Positions 6,246 through 9,759 of a DNA stretch of 9,759 bases are shown here, one piece after another (position 1 is the stretch's first letter; every line of letters starts with the position of its first letter). This stretch comes from Pirellulaceae bacterium (lineage in GTDB: Bacteria; Planctomycetota; Planctomycetia; Pirellulales; Pirellulaceae). The translations under genes and the position numbers were made by a program. The notes beneath the pieces are model-generated. The model saw only the letters and a list, made by a program, of their open reading frames with translations, ran no database searches and was not told where the DNA came from. Location of the stretch: the NCBI GenBank assembly GCA_020846515.1, contig JADLDX010001026.1, forward strand, positions 1 to 9,759, written 5' to 3'.

Positions 6246-6280
6246 AAAAGAGGCCCTCGCCAATATAAACGAGACGGCCT
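6246..6280 (-). terminator. Weak intrinsic-terminator-like hairpin after the Wzy-like gene
   Basis: AGGCC-CTCG (6251-6259) pairs with CGAG (6270-6273) and GGCCT (6276-6280), with a two-base bulge and a ten-base AT-rich loop. On the minus strand the stem is followed by CTTTTC, a short U-tract. The stem begins eight bases after the Wzy-like stop and the U-tract ends about 17 bases before the DUF1573 start, overlapping its leader. It could be a weak terminator or an attenuator that separates the glycan genes from the DUF1573/cytochrome pair. Confidence 0.45.
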
Positions 6281-6287
6281 TCGTCAG

Positions 6288-8786
6288 TTAGTTATTACGC
6301 AGAAAATCGCACAAAGGTTCGGCCTTGACCCAGGGAGATCCCGGCACAGGACGCACGATCGTCTCACCGGGGAAAAACGCGTCTAGCGGCGGCGGTAACC
6401 AAACCTGCTGGGCGGCCAATTGCCGGTTTGTGTGAGGTGTAGCGTCACTAAGCGCATAGACTTCTTGAAGTTCTCGATCCTGCGAAAGGCCCGGTTCCGA
6501 GTTAGGAGCGCCAGATCGATTTAGCCAAGCCAGAACGACCGCGTTTTGCGCATGAATGGCCACACTGCTGGGATAGCGTTGGGCGGCCTGGGCGTAATAT
6601 TCTGCTGCCCGTGTAACCAGATCCCTAACGATGTCATCTGAAAACCCAGCCCGTTTGGCCGTTGCGGCCAGACCCAGCACACTTTCACCAGCCAGGTTCC
6701 AATTCAAATAAGACACGCTATCGCAGGTCAAGAGTGCCTGCACGGCCTGCTCAATCTCATCCACTCGCTCTTGAAAGGCGACTTTGTCCGAATTGAATTG
6801 TGTCGCCTGCTGCGCATCCGTGGTCAGGATCTGCACCAGCAACACTCGAGGAGACTGAGACAAACTGTCGGCCGCGATACTGGCCCGCGCACTGTCTTGG
6901 GCTGCGGAAAAGTTTCCTTGGACCAACTGGCTCATGGCGTTTTGCTCAAAGGTCCAACTGTTGTGAACAGGTCGCCATGTTTGCCACCAGAAGGCTACCA
7001 AGGCTATGAGCATGATCAGCAGGCCAAATTTGGATTCGTTTGTCGGTTGCATGATCGCGTGGTCGGCTTTTAATAGACGAGCGGCCGACGCAGTCGTTGC
7101 CCCAGGGCTACAAATAGCCAGCCAGGTAGCCATCGGTAACGCAATTCCACTGGCCTGCCAGGAGCCCGAGATCAATAGACATATCAGCATGGCCACTACG
7201 GCCAACAACGCCATACTGCGCATCGTGGCCAGAGTTGGTCGCAGACTCAGCAACGACCACAGTGCCACCCCACTAACCATCAAACTCAAAACGGTCGCTT
7301 CGATATCCAGGATCTCTTGCACCAACCACTGCATGGCAGCAGTCAGCACAAAGCCAACGCCTGCCCCGATCCACACAGACTGCGGCCACAGGTTTTGAGC
7401 CCCAGCGTCAGAATCGCTCGGCCTCTGCCCAGGTTCTGAATCGGAATGCTTCCAACCTGACCGACTGCGCAGTAGCAACGCACTCAGACCAAACAACACA
7501 ATGATCAATGCGGGCGCGGAGCAACAAGCGGCCAGATCGAAAAGCCAGTTATGCGGATCGGCAATGATTTCACTAGCCAAAGGCACTTTGTATTGAGGAT
7601 AGTAGCTTTGAAAATTCCCCAGCCCCACTCCCGTCCAGGGATAGTCGACGATCATCCGCGACGCGGCTTGCCAATACTCGAGTCGAAAGGCGATGCTTTT
7701 AGGCGCTTCGCTCAGCACCAGCGCATCGCCGGCCAGCAGCATGACACTGCCGGCCAGGACAACAACCGCCACTATCCCGCTCACGACAGCCACCAGCGCA
7801 GTAGCACTTGACCGACCAGCGTGCATGACTTCGCTGGGGTCATGGCCCGGTGTGGATGGTTTAGTATTTTCGTGTGGCTGGCGTGTGCGTGGCTGGCGAC
7901 AGACAGTTCGCATAGCGCCCGCCAGCAAGCCCACCAGCACGACGGACAAATAACCAGATCGACTTTTGGTCAGTAGCCAGGCGATGACGATCAGCGCGAG
8001 GCTGAGCACCATGAGCCCAAAGGCCAGGCGCGAGAATCGCGGACGCAACTCTTTCGGCTGATCCCGATCGTTCACGATCAATGACAATCCCAAGGCAACG
8101 ATCACACCGCTGAGCAACACAGCCAACGTGTTGGTCAGCGCGAAAGTGCCGGTGGGTTCAAAGCTACCCAATAAACGACTTTCATACTGACTGCGTATTT
8201 CGCTGCCGGGCGGAGCGTCAATATTGGCCTTGGCCAGTTCCCGGTCAGGATCACGCATGTAGGCAGCTCTGGCCTCGGGCATGCTGATGGCATACTGATG
8301 AAGCGCAAAAGTGGACTGGAACACAGCCATGGCGATTAACAATTGGGTAAGCGCGCGGACCAACGCCGCCTGATGAGTCAATTGTCGCGTTATCAAGCCG
8401 AAGATCATCAGGGAGAGAACATGCCAGAACCCATTCCAGGCCGCTCGGCCATCAGCCCGCCAGCTCGCGGCCAAGCAACTGACCAGTAGTAAACTGATCA
8501 GCAGCCAAAACAGCACGCGCGACAATCTTGATCCGGATAACAAGGGCAGGAACGCCTGACCGGTCCAGCCGGCGAGCAGACCAGTCAACAGGATCAGTAG
8601 TACTTGAGGCAGTGTGTCGCCGTCGTATACGCTGACCGAGTCACCGGTGATCAGCAGCGATGTCACTAGCACGCCGGCCACTGCGCTGATCAATAATTGC
8701 ACTGGGTTAGTCCAGGAGACACGTGGGTGGCTGGTGGTGGAATGAACCGCCGGTCCTGACGGGCTCGTAGCCTGCTTACGTGTCAC
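6288..8786 (-). CDS. O-antigen ligase/polymerase-type (Wzy_C) membrane protein with C-terminal repeat-like domain
   Basis: A large polytopic protein (832 residues) of the Wzy/WaaL superfamily, which polymerises or transfers undecaprenyl-linked glycans at the outer face of the inner membrane. Hydrophobic segments are spread over about 28-540, with another at 587-602. Family signatures: KSRSGYLSVVLVGLL (274-288), and the Wzy_C core FRLEYWQAASRMIVDYPW, then TGVGLGNFQSYYPQYK (to 400) and DPHNWLFDLAA (410-420). Two hydrophilic inserts (295-325 and 440-465) are Pro/Ser/Asp-rich. Residues about 605-760 are soluble and helical (FEQNAMSQLVQGNFSAAQDSA; AAEYYAQAAQRYPSSVAIHAQNAVV), resembling TPR repeats, as in other large members of this group. 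The start is GTG at 8786, and GTGA overlaps the stop of the upstream transferase, which implies translational coupling. GTAGGA lies about eight bases upstream. Whether it is a polymerase, a lipid-A-type ligase or a protein glycosylase cannot be told from sequence. Confidence 0.87.
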   Translation of the reverse strand: MTRKQATSPSGPAVHSTTSHPRVSWTNPVQLLISAVAGVLVTSLLITGDSVSVYDGDTLPQVLLILLTGLLAGWTGQAFLPLLSGSRLSRVLFWLLISLLLVSCLAASWRADGRAAWNGFWHVLSLMIFGLITRQLTHQAALVRALTQLLIAMAVFQSTFALHQYAISMPEARAAYMRDPDRELAKANIDAPPGSEIRSQYESRLLGSFEPTGTFALTNTLAVLLSGVIVALGLSLIVNDRDQPKELRPRFSRLAFGLMVLSLALIVIAWLLTKSRSGYLSVVLVGLLAGAMRTVCRQPRTRQPHENTKPSTPGHDPSEVMHAGRSSATALVAVVSGIVAVVVLAGSVMLLAGDALVLSEAPKSIAFRLEYWQAASRMIVDYPWTGVGLGNFQSYYPQYKVPLASEIIADPHNWLFDLAACCSAPALIIVLFGLSALLLRSRSGWKHSDSEPGQRPSDSDAGAQNLWPQSVWIGAGVGFVLTAAMQWLVQEILDIEATVLSLMVSGVALWSLLSLRPTLATMRSMALLAVVAMLICLLISGSWQASGIALPMATWLAICSPGATTASAARLLKADHAIMQPTNESKFGLLIMLIALVAFWWQTWRPVHNSWTFEQNAMSQLVQGNFSAAQDSARASIAADSLSQSPRVLLVQILTTDAQQATQFNSDKVAFQERVDEIEQAVQALLTCDSVSYLNWNLAGESVLGLAATAKRAGFSDDIVRDLVTRAAEYYAQAAQRYPSSVAIHAQNAVVLAWLNRSGAPNSEPGLSQDRELQEVYALSDATPHTNRQLAAQQVWLPPPLDAFFPGETIVRPVPGSPWVKAEPLCDFLRNN

Positions 8787-9759
8787 GGCTTACGTCCTAC
8801 TGTTTCGAGGACACCGACAAGGCCTAAGACGCTGAGCGTGCTGAGCACGACGATAAAGGCTCCAACCATATCGATGCGTGGCAACAGCAGGGCCCCAAGT
8901 GAACAGGTCGCAGTGGCCAGGTAAATGGTCAACACCGCCTGCTTTTTCGTCATCCCCAAATCGACCAGGCGGTGGGAGAAATGTCGCTTGTCGCCTTCAA
9001 ATGGACTGCGCCCTTCGCTCAAGCGAATCCAGATCACGCTGAGCATGTCATATAGTGGGATGGCCAACACGCACAGGGGCGCCAGCACAGCATGAGGTCG
9101 CGCCCCTTGCGATCCGGCATAGGTGGCCAGCAATGTGGCCACGGCGATCCAATAGCCTACAAAGTAACTGCCCGCATCGCCCATAAAGATTTTTGCCGGT
9201 GGCCAATTGTGTTTCAAAAATCCAAGTAACGCGCCGACCAGTACCAACAACATGGCAGCGACGAACAGTTGGGGTCCACGGGCCGGTGTATCTGCCTGTG
9301 TCAGCAACATGATCGCCAGCATGGTCGTAGCGATCACCGCCACACCGCCGCTCAATCCGTCCATATTGTCGAGCATGTTAAATGAGTTGATCAGCGCCAC
9401 AATCCAGAAGACCGACAACAGGCCTGTGAGCCAAGGGGCATCTATAAAGGCTGTGAAGCGTATATTCAAAAAGTAGACACAGAACGCCTCCACGGCAAAT
9501 TCGATGGCGATGCGAATTTGCCATGCCAAACCGCGACGATCATCTGCCAGACCTAGCAACATCAAAATAGTGCCACCGGCCAGGATGCCCCACACCGCCG
9601 GAGCTTTGGCCATCAGACCATCCAAGTGCCTACTCAATTGTTCTGGCAACCAGCCACTGAAACTAGCTTGGTCATGCATCAGCCATACGGCCAGAGTACC
9701 CACGGCAAAGGTTAGCGCCACGCCGGCCCAGATACCCAGCCCTCCGCCCAAGGGAATAG
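8783..9759 (-). CDS. Polyprenyl-phosphate sugar-1-phosphate transferase, WecA/TagO/MraY family (5' end beyond window)
   Basis: Integral membrane enzyme that transfers a sugar-1-phosphate, typically GlcNAc-1-P from UDP-GlcNAc, to undecaprenyl phosphate and so starts glycan synthesis on the cytoplasmic face. The frame is open to the right edge. The bases before the TTG at 9751 read Ile-Pro, giving IPLGGGLGIW, the usual internal P-x-GGG motif of the first cytoplasmic loop. The TTG is therefore an internal Leu codon and the N-terminus is missing. Counting from that codon: LGLADDRRGL with the Asp pair at 70-71; NSFNMLDNMDGLSGG at 122-136; KIFMGDAGSYFVGYW at 187-201; and DKRHFSHRLVDLGMT at 254-268, the His-rich loop. 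About nine hydrophobic helices are visible. The DKRHFSHRL form fits WecA/TagO-like members better than MraY. The gene ends inside the start codon of the Wzy-like gene (GTGA overlap). Confidence 0.92.
   Translation of the reverse strand, partial: IPLGGGLGIWAGVALTFAVGTLAVWLMHDQASFSGWLPEQLSRHLDGLMAKAPAVWGILAGGTILMLLGLADDRRGLAWQIRIAIEFAVEAFCVYFLNIRFTAFIDAPWLTGLLSVFWIVALINSFNMLDNMDGLSGGVAVIATTMLAIMLLTQADTPARGPQLFVAAMLLVLVGALLGFLKHNWPPAKIFMGDAGSYFVGYWIAVATLLATYAGSQGARPHAVLAPLCVLAIPLYDMLSVIWIRLSEGRSPFEGDKRHFSHRLVDLGMTKKQAVLTIYLATATCSLGALLLPRIDMVGAFIVVLSTLSVLGLVGVLETVGRKP

Noticed and set aside
9749..9751. TTG at 9751 as the start of the sugar-phosphate transferase
   Set aside because: The preceding codons read Ile-Pro, giving the conserved internal IPxGGG motif, so the codon is an internal Leu and the gene continues off the window.

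Overview
The window looks like a bacterial chromosome of moderately high GC, most probably from a planctomycete (Pirellulales-like). This is inferred from gene content: a DUF1573 protein with several Ig-like units, a lipoprotein joining an UshA-like domain to a four-haem c554-type domain, and loosely packed operons. No rRNA or other phylogenetic marker is present, so the assignment is tentative. I see no tRNA, CRISPR array, insertion sequence or phage gene.

Layout. Bases 1-1205 (minus strand) hold most of an HtrA/DegP-type periplasmic serine protease, cut by the left window edge inside its PDZ domain. A 269-bp divergent intergenic region follows (1206-1474). It is rich in inverted repeats, above all a 35-bp near-perfect palindrome at 1394-1428. 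From 1475 to 2989 (plus strand) lies a membrane-bound NtrB/ZraS-like sensor histidine kinase with no response regulator next to it in this window. It ends 12 bp from the convergent end of a minus-strand gene series that fills the rest of the window.

Read in its own direction, that series is: a WecA/MraY-family polyprenyl-phosphate sugar-1-phosphate transferase (start beyond the right edge, ends at 8783); a Wzy_C/O-antigen-ligase-type polytopic protein with a C-terminal repeat-like domain (8786-6288, joined to the previous gene by a GTGA overlap); a short gap with a weak terminator-like hairpin; a membrane-anchored DUF1573 protein (6228-5014); a 119-bp gap with two hairpins; and a lipoprotein with a degenerate metallophosphoesterase domain plus four CXXCH haem sites (4894-3002).

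How the parts may work together (inference). The divergent protease and kinase could be an envelope-stress pair sharing one control region, as Cpx-type systems control degP elsewhere. The first two genes of the minus series start and polymerise or ligate an undecaprenyl-linked surface glycan. The last two look like a separate extracytoplasmic redox or metal-related module: both carry a Cys-X-Cys-Thr motif (Cys-Arg-Cys-Thr in the DUF1573 protein, Cys-Gly-Cys-Thr in the UshA-like domain). The function of this pair is unknown to me, and it is the most interesting coding content here.
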